Positions 13,001 to 24,789 of a DNA stretch of 64,000 nt are shown here, piece after piece. The stretch is from the NCBI GenBank assembly GCA_027559495.1, contig JAMXSV010000006.1, positions 248,001-312,000 on the forward strand, read 5' to 3'. Origin of the DNA: Aurifilum marmelostoma. Its lineage: Eukaryota; Ascomycota; Sordariomycetes; Diaporthales; Cryphonectriaceae. Below the pieces are notes generated by a model. That model made no database searches, had not been told where the DNA came from, and worked only from the letters and a program-made list of their open reading frames with translations. Made by a program: the position numbers and the translations under genes. Each line of letters begins with the position of its first letter. Within the stretch, counting starts at the first letter, position 1.

Positions 13001-15638
13001 TTCGATCCGTTTTCCATGCAGGGATCGCAGAAGCTTCTTCTCGGCGCTAGCACAACTCGGTGGTACGGCCAGCGGAACCTACTACTATACCATAGTAGTA
13101 TGCAAGTCGTGGCCGTCGTTCGATATGTCCGCGACGCATGAATCAGACCAAATCCTCGCTGCACCAGGGCTGACCATCAACGAAATATTTGTCTAGGTTC
13201 TCATCAATCCGATGGCACTCGGCGAGTCCCTAGGGGCGTATCACCATAGTGACTTCTCAACCTAGCCCGCCAGCCCGGTCTTCTTGGCGAAACATCTACC
13301 ATCTACTAAGGTACTATTCATCCCGAACCATCTCGGGTTCTGGGACCCTTCATCTGGTTATTCGGATACGGGGTCTCCTCCTCCTCCTACCCAAAGCAAG
13401 CGAGAGCCACGCCAGCCTTGGAAGATTCGGGCCCAAAATAAGAAGGACAACGGGTCACCCTGGCCTAGGCAGTACATACCTTAAGTGATGCATACTCCAC
13501 GGGTTGAACCCTCACGTGGGCACGACAGGGGTTCGCATGAATCTGAGTCCACAGGGCAAGATGAGCGTGGAATCGATTGTACCAAATATGGCCTCTTGGA
13601 GAACCACAATCACAAATTCTCCGTGATTGTTTCTCAGCGATGCTATTAAAATCAATATGAATTATTGACAATAGTCCTCAGCGGTGACGACGACTTCCCC
13701 TGCCCTCCACACGAGAGGATCGACAAGGTGATCAAGCCAACCTGTGGAAGTCCCCATGGCTGGTATCTGTCGATCGCCATCCCAACGGCCGGCTCTCGCA
13801 GGACACCGCTACCCCGAGCTGACGATATCCTCACCCGCTCACTGTCATGAACCAGCAAGGGGGGGGCAAGGAAAACACGAGGAGGACTGCCGAGTTCCAC
13901 ACCTGGGCGGGCGAGTTCACGAGGCTTGCGTGCGTGGCCAGCAGCCGGGTGAGCTGATGGGGTCACCTTCTAGCACATAGTGGGCGCAACGGCGGTCCAC
14001 ACTTGCGAGGTGTCAAGCCCTATGCAGTGTCACACTCGACGGGAACAAGACGAGTCCTGTCTGCCCGTTTTCGTCTGATCAACAACCTGGGCAAGACGGT
14101 ACTACTCCTCTTCCTCCTCCTGCTCCTCCTCCTCCTTCTCCTCGTCCCGCCGGTGGGGGGCGGCTCATCGGGCGCGCCCCTCTCCTGGGAGGATGGATGG
14201 GTGGATGAATGTCAACCGTGCGCCGCCGGCCTAGCGGTATGACTTACCGAGCTGTCAGAATTATCTGTTCCCAACCCCTTGGGAAAGTAGTGACTGTACT
14301 GTGCGTGCCATTCCTGGCCTGGTGGCCGTCTCCCCTCCGCCCATTCCGGACGGGGGCAATGCCGCGAATACTTACTTTCCGCTCCCTGTTTCTGCCCTTT
14401 CCTTCCGCTTGCTCTGGAAGTCGCCAGGCCCTTTTTTTCAGGAACAGGACATACCTCCGTCGCGTGTCTGCCGATGGCCCTTGCCCGGTGCTGTGGGGAC
14501 AGAAACCTTTTTTCTTTTCTTTCTCTTTTGGTGGTTCACACTGCTCTGTGGTATCCTTCAATACTACAATGCTACTATACTAGGGAATTGGATGTAGGAT
14601 GCGCTGTCTTCATTTTCATTGTACATAGTATGGACTATGTACTAAGTAAGAGATCAGCATGAGGCAGGGGCTGAGTGAACATGCATAGCGTAGTGAGCAG
14701 TCATTCAAGCAAGGAAGCTGTTAGCTGCTTGTCACCTGTCTCATGATGAGGAGTCTCAACCTCCTCAAGGCCACTAAGTGGGGGAGAAGCCCTGGATTGA
14801 CTTTCTGGTGATGCATGTCAATAATCGAGGGAAGGCTCGAAAATGCGATACTTGTATCCGTACTTACCACCGAGCTAGTTTTTGGGGGGGAGAGGGGAAC
14901 CCCCACTGACATTTGCAGGCTTCTCCCAGCGCGATGAGCAGGGGCCCTTGCCTGAGCCTGCCCCGCATTGCTGCAAGGTTCCTACCTGTCTATCGCTGGA
15001 CCTTGCCAATGGGCCCGCTTACGGATCTCTCAAAGCATCTGATCGGGGCCCTGGGCAGGCACGACTGGGCTTGCTTGAGGCGGGGAACCACTAATCCAAA
15101 GCCGATCGCGGGGCACGCTCGCCATTCCAAAGCGGCACGTAAGGGAACAGGGGGGAGGGATAAAATTTGTGAAGAAACAAATGGAAGAGAGGGAGGAAAA
15201 AAAAAAAAAAGAGGATCCAGATGCGTTAAGGGCGGACGTCACAACACAACACATCTCAACTCCAATCCCATTCATTGCATCATTAAAGAGAAGAGAGGCC
15301 ACGAGTCATCATCTTTCTGCATTGCATTGCATTGACGGAAGAAGCCGATCTGTTGATTCGAACCCTGTCTGTACCTCAAACTAAGCCGACGCCACCGTCG
15401 ACGAAACCCACGACGCACCTTTCATCTTATCTGAGGTGCAGCGAGCATCGCTTCGTCCAGACCCATCCTCTCTCGTCACCGAGCTCCACTCCACTCTCAA
15501 CACACAAGTCAAGCACTCTCTCGTCTCTTTCTCTTACTCGGCGCCGAAGCACGACACCAATACTACGCACGTCGTCAGCTACCACACAGCCTTTACCTCT
15601 ACCCTCGACCTTTTTTTTTTCTTAATTTAATTCGAGCC
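10001..15638. other. Gene-poor intergenic region, second part, up to cia2
   Basis: This continues the gene-free stretch. It contains G13 at 10189-10201, C13 at 12774-12786, an AGC repeat near 12024-12045, a CTC/CTT repeat at about 14103-14144 and a copy of the dispersed GTACATAGTA motif at 14621-14630. The longest open frame (11188-11775, +) has no recognisable domain and is probably chance. The last 300 bases before 15639 are CA- and CT-rich, as expected for the cia2 promoter and leader. Confidence 0.5.
14103..14144 (+). repeat. CTC/CTT-rich triplet repeat
   Basis: An imperfect run of CTC with CTT and CTG units, non-coding as far as can be seen. Confidence 0.75.
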
Positions 15639-16448
15639 ATGGCGATGGGCGGGGAGCTGCAGAATGCCAACCCTACCATCATCAACCCCTCGGAGCTCCC
15701 CACTCGGAGGCGCGCAAAGAGGAAGGCAGATGGCCGTGGCAAAGGCGAGGACGTCACCGCCTTCATGCTGGATCGCGAGTGGGATCCTTCCTTTGCGCAG
15801 GTGAGCATCTTTGGCAATGCCATAGGACTCGGTGGGCATGATGGCGACGCTGAGGAGGACGAGCAAGAGGATCCAATCGATGAGCAGGAAATCTTTGGTA
15901 TGTTGCCTTTCCACACTGGCGCCCTCTATTTGGCATGATGATATCATAAGTGTTTCCTTCACCTGTTGCCCTATTTCGCTTCAACCTAAACGGGCTCTTT
16001 GTGGATGTCTGCACATGCTAAACGCGCTGCAGACCTGATCTCCACCATCTCCGACCCAGAACATCCCCTCACGCTCGGCCAGCTGGCAGTCGTCAACCTG
16101 CAGGACATCCACATCGACCCGCCGCCTACTCCAGGGAAGGGGCCAAACCTAGACGTCATCACAACGGTCACAGTCGAGCTCACCCCGACCGTGAACCACT
16201 GCAGTCTGGCCACTATCATCGGTCTAGCTGTGCGCGTCCGCCTGGATGCATGTCTGCCTCCGAACTACAGGCTGGACATCAGGATGAAGCAGGGCTCGCA
16301 TGCGCAGGACGCGCAGATCGACAAGCAACTTGCCGACAAGGAGCGTATTGCTGCTGCTTTGGAAAACGATACGCTCAAGCGAACACTGGACACCATGATG
16401 GAAACATGCATTAAGATCTACGACAGCGATGAGGAGGCGAGGACATAA
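15639..16448 (+). CDS. cia2: Cia2/MIP18-family cytosolic Fe-S assembly factor
   Basis: Targeting-complex subunit of the cytosolic iron-sulfur assembly (CIA) machinery. With Cia1 and Met18 it passes Fe-S clusters to nuclear and cytosolic apoproteins. Exons are 15639-15897 and 16033-16448, coding for 224 residues. The N-terminus has the family signature NANPTIINPSELPTRRR. An acidic linker ends in DEQEIF, and the MIP18/DUF59 domain fills the second exon (DLISTISDPEHPLTLGQL, then the LTPTVNHCSLATIIGL segment with the conserved Cys, then a helical tail). The ATG at 15639 has a good context (gccATGG) and fits the family N-terminus. The 135-nt intron splits the codon for the Asp of EIFDLI. It is a single-domain protein of usual length. 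Confidence 0.95.
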
Positions 16449-18979
16449 AAGAAGAAAGGCGGGGTGAGAACACGACAAAGAAACATGTAGTTTCTTGCAG
16501 AGTAGTGTTGATGCACGGTGCAGCGCGGTGGCCTCTGGGGAAATGTCAGCTGGTTGTCGAAAACATACCATGTGGGCCATCTACTCTCGGCAGACAATCT
16601 TTGAAGATGCGGTGTGCACTGATTTTGATGGTCACGAGAACAGAACCAAGCTTAGAGCGTCTACACTCCACCTCGCGAAGATATCCCGCAGGGCCGCACC
16701 GGCAGTAGCCCGATCCTCTCAGATGAGCTGCCAGCTCTGCCTGCCAGGGAGGACTCACAAAGTTTGCGAGTCATTTCCTTTTCAAGACATCGCCATTCGA
16801 GACGCCAGGCCGGGGAACGAGATTGATGCCTTTGTTCCTATGCATATGCTTCACCCGAGATTCGATTCCAAGGTCTGGTTTAGTGCGATCCCTTAGGATT
16901 ATGGTTCGGAAGCGGAATGGTCTACCCCAACGTGCTAAGTGGGAGCATGTGCCTGTCCACACTCGACTGCTCAAACTACTACCGCCAGCCCCGGGCAAGC
17001 GATGTGTACCATAGTATGGCCCAAAACTTCCTGACTTGAACCCTTTGGGTTAATTCCTGATGAGAAATCCTAGATCATAAGCCTGTCTTTCGGTCCCTTA
17101 ATGGCTAGTATCACACAAGGTACTGGCGTCGCCGCCGCCGTACCCGGCATGTTATCACGAGTGGACAATTTCCTCCAATGAAATATTTAGGGGTATGGCG
17201 AGACAAGAGCTCTTTTCTTGCCTCCAGATCGATGGCAACCCTTTCTTTCTCATCAGCCTGCCTATGTTCTGTAGCATGTCCCATATACAACATTGTGCCC
17301 CTGGGCGATCTGTCGAGATCTCGGAGCTCACTGCCTTACACCGACAAGACCGCCGAACCGGTTCACGCTACCCGCCGATCGTCAGGAACCCGATCGCCAG
17401 GATCCCGATCGTGCCGACCGAACCTTACCGGGGCGGCTCCCCGCGTTGCTCTTTACGTTTCCGTCGACACGTTTGCGTGTTGTCCTGCGTCTTTTTGTTC
17501 AAGGTTTTCCCCGTCACGACGAGGTGGTGGTGACTAAGAAGCAAGTAGATCGATATACTTTCCTTGGAATGCTACCGTGGCAGCTCCCCACATGCTGCTG
17601 CTGCTGCTGCTACAGTACTGCGCGGCGCCTTTTGTCGCCCCTATCAGTGCGTTGCAGAACGTTTGATCGGCGGGCATGTTCCATTGAAACTGGTGGTTCG
17701 ATAATGATGTCGATGCGAGCGTGGCAAAGGAGCTCTCTGAGCGGGGGAGGCTGTGATCCATAGTGTACCCCTCCCCTTCTTTTTCTGTGACCAAGGAAGA
17801 GCCGTGATGATCCCTATCAATAAAAACCACCTTTAACATTACGCTTCAAACCTTAAGGTGAGACTATTTGGTCTCTATGGGCCTTTCCCGCCGCAGGGTT
17901 ACTTGGTTGGACGGAAGTATAGAGATGGAGAGAGAGAAAAAGGGTGAGCGGGCGGGTTTGAGCGCCAGAACCCGAGACAGCACAAGACAGCTTGATAGAT
18001 TTCCTAGATAGAGCTTATTTTCTATCCTTTTGCTTGGCCTCTTGTACGATCTTGCCCTTCTTGGCTCCTACTACCCCCCCCCCCCTTTTTCCCTGGTTCT
18101 TCTTTTCCCCCACACCCCTCTGCCTTCTTTTCATCCTTCCAGAACCCCCTCCGTCCTCGAGTCAGAGCGACATTGTCCTGGCCAGAGAAACCAGGCTCAC
18201 CCTGTCGACAGAAAAGTCACCTAATTAAGCGGGATATATGATCAACATGGGAGATGGTGGCGCCTGGTACCGAGAGCGAGGCAGCCGCTACTACAGCTGA
18301 CTTTCTTCCACCCCTAATATAGCGCCCCAAGAACGCCACGGCCAGGCCGCCACGAGGCAAAGAAGCAACCTACTACATGGGCGAACGAGATAGTCTGTCC
18401 AGTGCTATGTCAGTCTGTCAGTCTATCCTGTCGTAGGGCCACGCCACGGGGACGGTCAGGCGGCCTTGGCGGGACGGCATGGCAGGACGTCAGTGGGGGG
18501 TAGCGCGACACATGTTGGGTCTACCATGTGTGCGATCAGGAACAAAGCTTGTTTTTTTTCTTTCTTTCTTCTTCTTCTTCCCTTTTGTAGGGGGCTTCTT
18601 GACTTTTTGCTTTTCCTTTCGTCATTCTTGTTTGTTCTCCCCCACTTTCCCTGACATGTTCAAACGAAACCTGGAATACCCGAAACAACGGACACTTTTT
18701 CCCCAAGGTTGACATAGATTACGATGAATGGTCAGTACAGTGTAGAGACTTGAGAGTGCGTAAGCAGCTCGGTCATGACAAACATAAGAAGAAGAAGAAG
18801 GAAAAGGAAACGCAACAGAGGGTGTAGACGTGACGAGGCGCGTTACCGCTCCTTCTGCCTTGTCCTGCCCTCTCCTCAAGCTCCGCAATGGGGAAAAAAA
18901 AAAAAACCCACACTGGGCTAGCTAACAACCCAGCGGCAACACGTGCTAAGAGATCTCGCACCTTCCCACGGCAAAACAT

Positions 18980-19021
18980 GTGCTGCTGCTGCTGCTGCTG
19001 CTACCACTACTACTACTACTA
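18980..19021 (+). repeat. GCT and TAC triplet repeats
   Basis: About seven GCT units followed directly by about five ACT/TAC units, between cia2 and snu114. Confidence 0.8.
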
Positions 19022-19648
19022 GTCGCGCCGCTAAAATTCCCGCTCTCTCCTGTACGGTGAACTAGCGGGTTCTCCTTGAAGCAATGATGTGATGGGGGAT
19101 CGGAGGGGTCCTCTTTGTTCCCTCCAACACCCCCCCCCCACCTCTTCCTTCTCTCCCTGTCCCATCGCTTTTTTTTTTTATCCCTTCCTATCATAGCCAA
19201 TTTACTTAGTCCTCCTCGGTCCGAACAAGAAACACGTGCCAAGTCAGTTTCTTTGTTCAGATGCTGGACGTTTCGATGGTCATCTCTCTTTCTCTCGGCG
19301 ACAGCGACACACCAAAAGCCCAACCCAAGAAAGAGAAGGAAAAAAAAAGGTCGCGCGACTCGAGTTTGTAGGCAGGCAGGTAGGCAGGCGGACATGCCGC
19401 GCGCGCCTCACTAAATCATAAGTAAACAGTATTGTGGGCGCTTATGTTATCGTGTGCTGTAGTACGTGTTACTTGTACAGTGACAAAAAACAAAAGTGGA
19501 GTGGGCGTGCCGAAGGGGCCCCGGGGGGGGGGGTGCTGCAGCAGCTAGATTGATTATGCAAAACACATGGGCGTCTTGGATGGGGGAGGGGGAAGGGGGG
19601 GGGGGGAGGTTGACATCCGGTTCTACTTTGGGGATGTGCTTGCGGCAG

Positions 19649-19650
<2 letters not shown>

Positions 19651-19698
<48 letters not shown>
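19651..19698 (+). repeat. Sixteen CTG triplets, non-coding context
   Basis: An uninterrupted (CTG)16 tract lies between poly-G blocks in the cia2-snu114 interval. No gene model covers it. Its purity suggests recent expansion and variability between isolates. Confidence 0.9.
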
Positions 19699-19699
<1 letters not shown>

Positions 19700-20424
19700 G
19701 TCGCTGTTACGGTGACATTGGTGCTACTTGACTTGTGTGTGATGGGTGGCGCAAGAGGAGGAGGGGGGGGGAACCCTTTTGCTATGAGGGGGGGTGTGGC
19801 CGCGTGTTCAAGAAGGCGTGACGGAAGACAACTTGGAATATACACATCTTCTTTCCAAAGACTTTGTGATCTAGACCAGACAATTCGATCAGGAATCGTG
19901 ACCACACACCCAAGTGGTTGACCGAGAGTAAGAATAGTCTCAGATCAAGCCAACGGACAATGTGGTGGGTGGTGGGTGGCAGGACATCACTTGTTCTATC
20001 CGAAACGCTGTGCATGATCGCCCGTCTTGTCTTGTTTGGACTGATGTTCTTCTGCATCTATCCCTTCAAGGAAGAAGAGGGGAAAGAAGTAACTGCCGTT
20101 CTAAGCGCTGACGGCAGTGAGCTGCATAGTACATAATAGCTAGCTACATGGTAGGTAGGTAGGTGGGCGGATTGGCTCTCTGGTGTGCAGGAAGCCCGTG
20201 CCTTTAGCATCAGCAGAGCCGAGAGATTGTTACTGTGCGGCGAGGCTGTTTGCTGGCCGGCGATTCATCTCTTTTGAGCTGGGCTGAATAAAATTCCCGG
20301 GCATGGGGCCCACGCGCATACCTTATTGCCTGCCTCTCTGGGCGAGACGTGCTGTATAGTTTCTTGAACCCCAGCCCTCGACGCGCAAGACAGCTAGCTC
20401 TCTCGTCTTTGGTGTTCCTCGGCA

Positions 20425-20454
20425 TGCCTGCCTGCCTGCCTGCCTGCCTGCCTG
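20425..20454 (+). repeat. GCCT tetranucleotide microsatellite
   Basis: About seven perfect GCCT units in the 3' flank of snu114. Confidence 0.85.
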
Positions 20455-20608
20455 GGCCCTGAGCGTGGCAAATCTGCACGCCTTGGTCTGGACCACCGGC
20501 AGCCCCCTCAGGGCAAGGCGAGTCGCCCCCTGAACACGTCTGGGCCCAACGTGTGGCAATATGAGCCCGTTATAGGAAGGTAAATCACCTGTTCCTGGCC
20601 CACCACCT

Positions 20609-23600
20609 CTAGATATCCCCAAGCGCACCACTCGCCAGCATGTCCTGATAGAAGTCCGGCTCCAGGAACTTGGCCACAGATACATCCTCGCTGAGGCCCT
20701 TCCTCCGGCGCGTCTTGAGCACAAAGTCGCGGGCCGTCGCCTGCGCGCTGGCAGGCTGCAGGGGCCGCAACACAACGTCCCTGTCGAGCGGGTCGCCGGG
20801 CACGATGCTCCACCTGTCAAAGACTAGGGCCACCATTGCGCCCTGTGTGTTGATGCGCAGGTCCGTCTCGAAGCCGAACGAGTCGATCACGGGCAGGAGC
20901 CCGTCCACACGGTACAATGGAGTCCCCACGATTGGGCCGTCGCTGAGGACGTGACCGCGCCGCCTCGCCAGCAGTGTATACAAGGTCGAGACCGCCTCCT
21001 GGTTACCCGTCATCGCGACTGAGTACATGGGCTCCATCAGGCGCGGTGACGCCATCAGGAAAGACGAGTAGCACGCTCGCCGGGCAGTCGGGATGACCTG
21101 GCCGCCTCCTCGGAAGATCGCCTCAGGGGCCAAGGAGATATCTGTGATCTTGAACTTTGTGTTGCGTATAGCTGTAAGCACCTTTTGGTTAGCTCCTGCG
21201 GCACGATAGTGGTAGGTACAGGTTCACCGTGGGACGTATGCCGGCGACGTGCATCAGTCACACCCAGGGGCGTGACTTTGTGTGCGGAAGAATAGGAAGA
21301 CAAGTAAAAAAATTAAAAAAAAAAAGACATGTAAGGGACACCGGCTGCAAGGGGGCTCGCTTGGGGGTGTGATCAACTGCACGACTGGCATAAGCGGATC
21401 CGCGGAAGCCGTTTATTTTCTTATGATTTTTTTTTTTCCCCCACAGAAAGCAAGTGTGCAGAGATCCATCACAAGTCGTAGAGACTTGATTGGGAATGGC
21501 ACCCCATTCCCAGCCGTAGCCTGTTTGAGAAGGTCGCTCGCTACCGCGCCACACCTGTGCCACGGCAGTGGAAGCGATAAGGGACGGGAAGAGCGGCTAA
21601 GGATGCAACGAGCATGCAGCACCAGGTGAGGTGGGTGGGGTCAAGACTCGCAAAAGAAATGTACTCACGTTCTTCGCAGAGAGGACCCTCTCGGCTTGCC
21701 CAGCTGAAGCCCTGGCGGATTGGCTCCTTTACGGTGTTGAGAAGCCTTTTGTCAACCTGCAGCAGAGAGCACTAAGTAAGTACGTCGCCATTCTCGTCGT
21801 TGTCGTGAGGAGGGTGGGAAGGGTATGTAACCAGCATGCAGTAGCACACAATGCATCATCGGTAGGATACGGCTGAGGAGGGAATACACTTACCTCGCCG
21901 GGCAGGGTGTCATCCTGCAAGATGTTGGGACCTCTTTCATCTGGACCGAAAGCCCAGATGCTTCTCGCGGCCAGCTTGTCCCAGTCGTACTTTTCTTCAA
22001 AGAACTTGGCTGTCTTGCGGATCGGGTCCTTCATGCTCACCACTCCTGACTCGATATCTCGTGCAATGCCGTCTTCGAGGGGCTCAGCCACCATGGTGAT
22101 CTTGTTCTTCTTATTCGGCGTAATTGCGTAGCAGCTGGTGTGAGACTGTTCCACGACCGTCTCGCAGAAGCGCGTCACAGGATCAGACACCTTGATCTCC
22201 ATGTCCGCGTAGAGTCGTCGCAAGTCGTGCAGGACGCAGTCCATGTAGAGCTCTCCCGTTCCGAGGATGATGTGCTCGCCCGACTCCTCCACCTTGGTGG
22301 TGATGAGAGGATAGGTCTTGTTGATTTTTCGTATGCCATCCAGCATCTTGGGCAGTTCTGATGGGTTGATGGGCTCGACGGCAACCTTCAGGACTGACTC
22401 TGTGAAATGTGTGATGGGTCGGAAAATGTAGGCGTCTTCGTCGTCCTCGAATCTCTTGTCGACGATCGTGGCCGATTTGACAATGGAATTATCGACGTCG
22501 CCCAGCAGCACCCAGTTTCCTGCTGGGACACCGTCAACGGGGATGTTGTACCTCGTCTCGGCGATCCACACATCTGATATCCTGGCCATAGCCATATCCT
22601 CTTCGTCATCGAGGGAGTAGCCCTCGCCGAGCACTCGGACCTCGGCCCCTGGACGCACGATGCCACTCAGGACCCGGCCAAAGGAGTGGAATTGCTTGGC
22701 GTCCGAGGAGTTGAACAGCTTCGTGACGTGAACGACCAGTGGGCCATCTTGGTCGCAGGACTTCATAGATTCTGCCACCTTGGTATCCAGCAGACCCGTG
22801 TAGTACCGTTCCAAGTATCTCTGCGCTGCCTCCTGAGGCGAAGGAATATGCTGTACAACCATGTCGACAAACGCAGTGCAGCCGCCAAAGAACTGCTCGC
22901 ACACCAGCTTGAGCAGGACCTTAGCATCTGTCTTGTACTGGGACGGCTTGAGAGTGATGCCCAGGCTGGCCAGAGTTGTCTTGAGCTCCTCGGGACTCTC
23001 GCTGATAGTGTGCGAGTAGAGCTTGTAGATCGGCTCGAGGACGAAGGTGATGAAAGATCTCCTAGCGCCCTCCTCAATGGCTTTCCTCGTAAAGGAGCGC
23101 TTCTTAGGATTGAAGAAGACGTCGCCCCACAGGCGGCGTGAGAACTCCTCTGTATTCACACCTCCAAAGCTGTCCGAGTACATTTTGGCGAATGATTGCA
23201 AGGTGAAGCACCATCCCATTTCCGTGCATGCAAAGAGAACGTTGCCCTTTTCAGGACTCAGCCGTCTCTGCTCGCCCTTTCCAGGTATTGTCTGTTCGAT
23301 GATGGTGTTGACTTCCTCGACGACGTGTCTCAGCTTGAAGTACGCGTCGCTGGGCGGCAGCTTGAGCTCGAGGATCAGGCGGTCCATCTTGTTGAGGATG
23401 AGGGTGATCGGTATGTCCTCGAGGACTGCATGTCGTATGATCTGTTGCGTGTTGACCTGCACACCCTCAACGATATCTACCACCAGACAGATGCCATCCA
23501 CGAGTCGCAGCGAGGCTGCAACCTCGTCGACGAAATTGACATGGCCCGGTGTATCGATGACATTCAGCAGGTGTGATTTGCCTTTTGTGCCTTGCAACAC

Positions 23601-24331
23601 GAAGCTCATCGGTGCTGCCTTGACCGACAGCCCTCGATTCCTCTCGATGTCATGTATGTCGGTGTACCTGAGCTGCTCCTCGCGCTTCTTGCCTGTCCGC
23701 TTCTCCAGCCGCTCGTTGATATCATGGGTCTCCAAGACGAGCATGTCCATGAACGCCGTCTTTCCGTGGTGCAGATGCCCTGCAAGCGCAACATTTCGAA
23801 TCTGGTCGGGAAAGTTCATGAGATCTGTCATGAAGCCGCGCTCATAGAAGACGGGTGGAAGGTCGGCCTCCTCGACTGTGAACTTCTTCTGCTCCACGGG
23901 GGCGATGATGGGCTCGGTTAGGGGTTGCGCATCCTCCTCCTGCACCAGGGTCTCGACTCCCTCCCCGTAGACTTGCGCTGCGGTCGGGTAGTACTGCTTG
24001 TCTTCGTGAAGGATGACGGCGTTCGAAGGTCCCTCTGAGGCAGACACGACCAGGTTAGCGGCCACAGATCTCAACATCACACGGCAAACAGGGGGATGGG
24101 GTCGGGCCCTGGCTAACCATCTATCTCCATGAGCTCCTGTCCAGCCCCGTCCTCCTCGGCGAACTCGTCATCGTAGACGTAGTTGCCAGCGTCGGCGCCA
24201 TGCTGAGATTCTTCCTCTGATGCCTCGGCCTCCTCGCCGATAAAGTTACCGAACCTGTGCCAAAAGTCAGCTCTTCAAGTAAGTCATACAGATTGGTGCA
24301 CAGTGCCTTACTCATCATAGAGGTCATCCAT
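20609..24331 (-). CDS. snu114: Snu114, U5 snRNP GTPase (EF-2-like)
   Basis: Spliceosomal GTPase that, with Prp8 and Brr2, controls spliceosome activation and disassembly. Exons, in transcription order: 24312-24331, 24118-24254, 21894-24034, 21669-21756, 20609-21171, coding for about 982 residues, the usual length. An acidic N-terminal region precedes the G domain. G1 is GHLHHGKT at about residues 138-145, followed by DTPGHVNF (G3) and NKMD (G4). EF-2-like domains II to V follow, including the conserved EDGIARDIE and LCEEPIRNTKFK segments. The first exon codes for only six full residues (MDDLYD) and is assigned because the phase and family N-terminus match. The last intron (21172-21668) is 497 nt, long for this window. 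The gene is divergent from erg10 with 458 bp between the starts. Confidence 0.95.
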
Positions 24332-24789
24332 GGCGACTGGACAAAGCTGAAGGAGGAGGTGGATGGGTTGTGGGGTGTTGCAACAACGCGTCGCAAAGTT
24401 GCAGGAGCGGACGCGCAGTTGAGCTTGCTTCTCAAAAATCGGCAAGGCTGAATTGGGCGCCACACCTGACCCGGCCTGATTGGCTAGTGGGTCTGATGGG
24501 CGGTGCAGAGCCACAATTAGTGGGCTGTCAGAACCCTGGGAAAACCTTGCAAAAGATACCGAGCTCGGCTGGTTTAGTGGATACCCTGCCCAAGGAACAA
24601 CAATTGAAATCTGCCGAGTCTCGGTGAGTAGTGATCACCTTTCAATACCCAAATATTATTTAAATAGTCCCTCAAAGTCCGCTGCATAGCATTTCGGCTG
24701 GGAGAGTTCTAAGTCGAAGCACAAAAGAGAGACCTTGTCATTATAAAGCAGCCCTCTGCTCGACCAAAGTACTGCCAATTTACCTCAAA
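24332..24789. promoter_or_regulatory. Shared divergent promoter region, snu114 / erg10
   Basis: This 458-bp interval separates the start codons of two divergently transcribed housekeeping genes, so it must hold both promoters. I see no TATA box that can be assigned with confidence. An AT-rich block near 24646-24668 and a CCAAT-like ATTGG at about 24477-24481 are the only notable elements. Confidence 0.5.

Larger units (their letters stand above)
16449..20608. other. Intergenic between cia2 and snu114 3' ends, repeats only
   Basis: About 4.2 kb between two converging genes with no recognised gene. It holds C12 at 18074-18085, GCT/TAC triplet repeats at about 18980-19021, G11 at 19523-19533, G12 at 19595-19606, sixteen CTG units at 19651-19698, a GCCT tetranucleotide repeat at about 20425-20454 and a GTACCATAGTA motif at 17006-17016. 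Open frames over the CTG repeat encode only homopolymers flanked by unlikely sequence. Confidence 0.55.

Noticed and set aside
15340..15370. GATTCGAACC resembling a tRNA B box on the minus strand
   Set aside because: The flanking bases cannot form a T stem, and no acceptor or anticodon arms can be drawn.
19447..19905. A poly-Gln frame on the minus strand over the CTG repeat
   Set aside because: Only the triplet repeat makes it look protein-like; flanking residues are poly-Pro from poly-G tracts and no splice partners were found.
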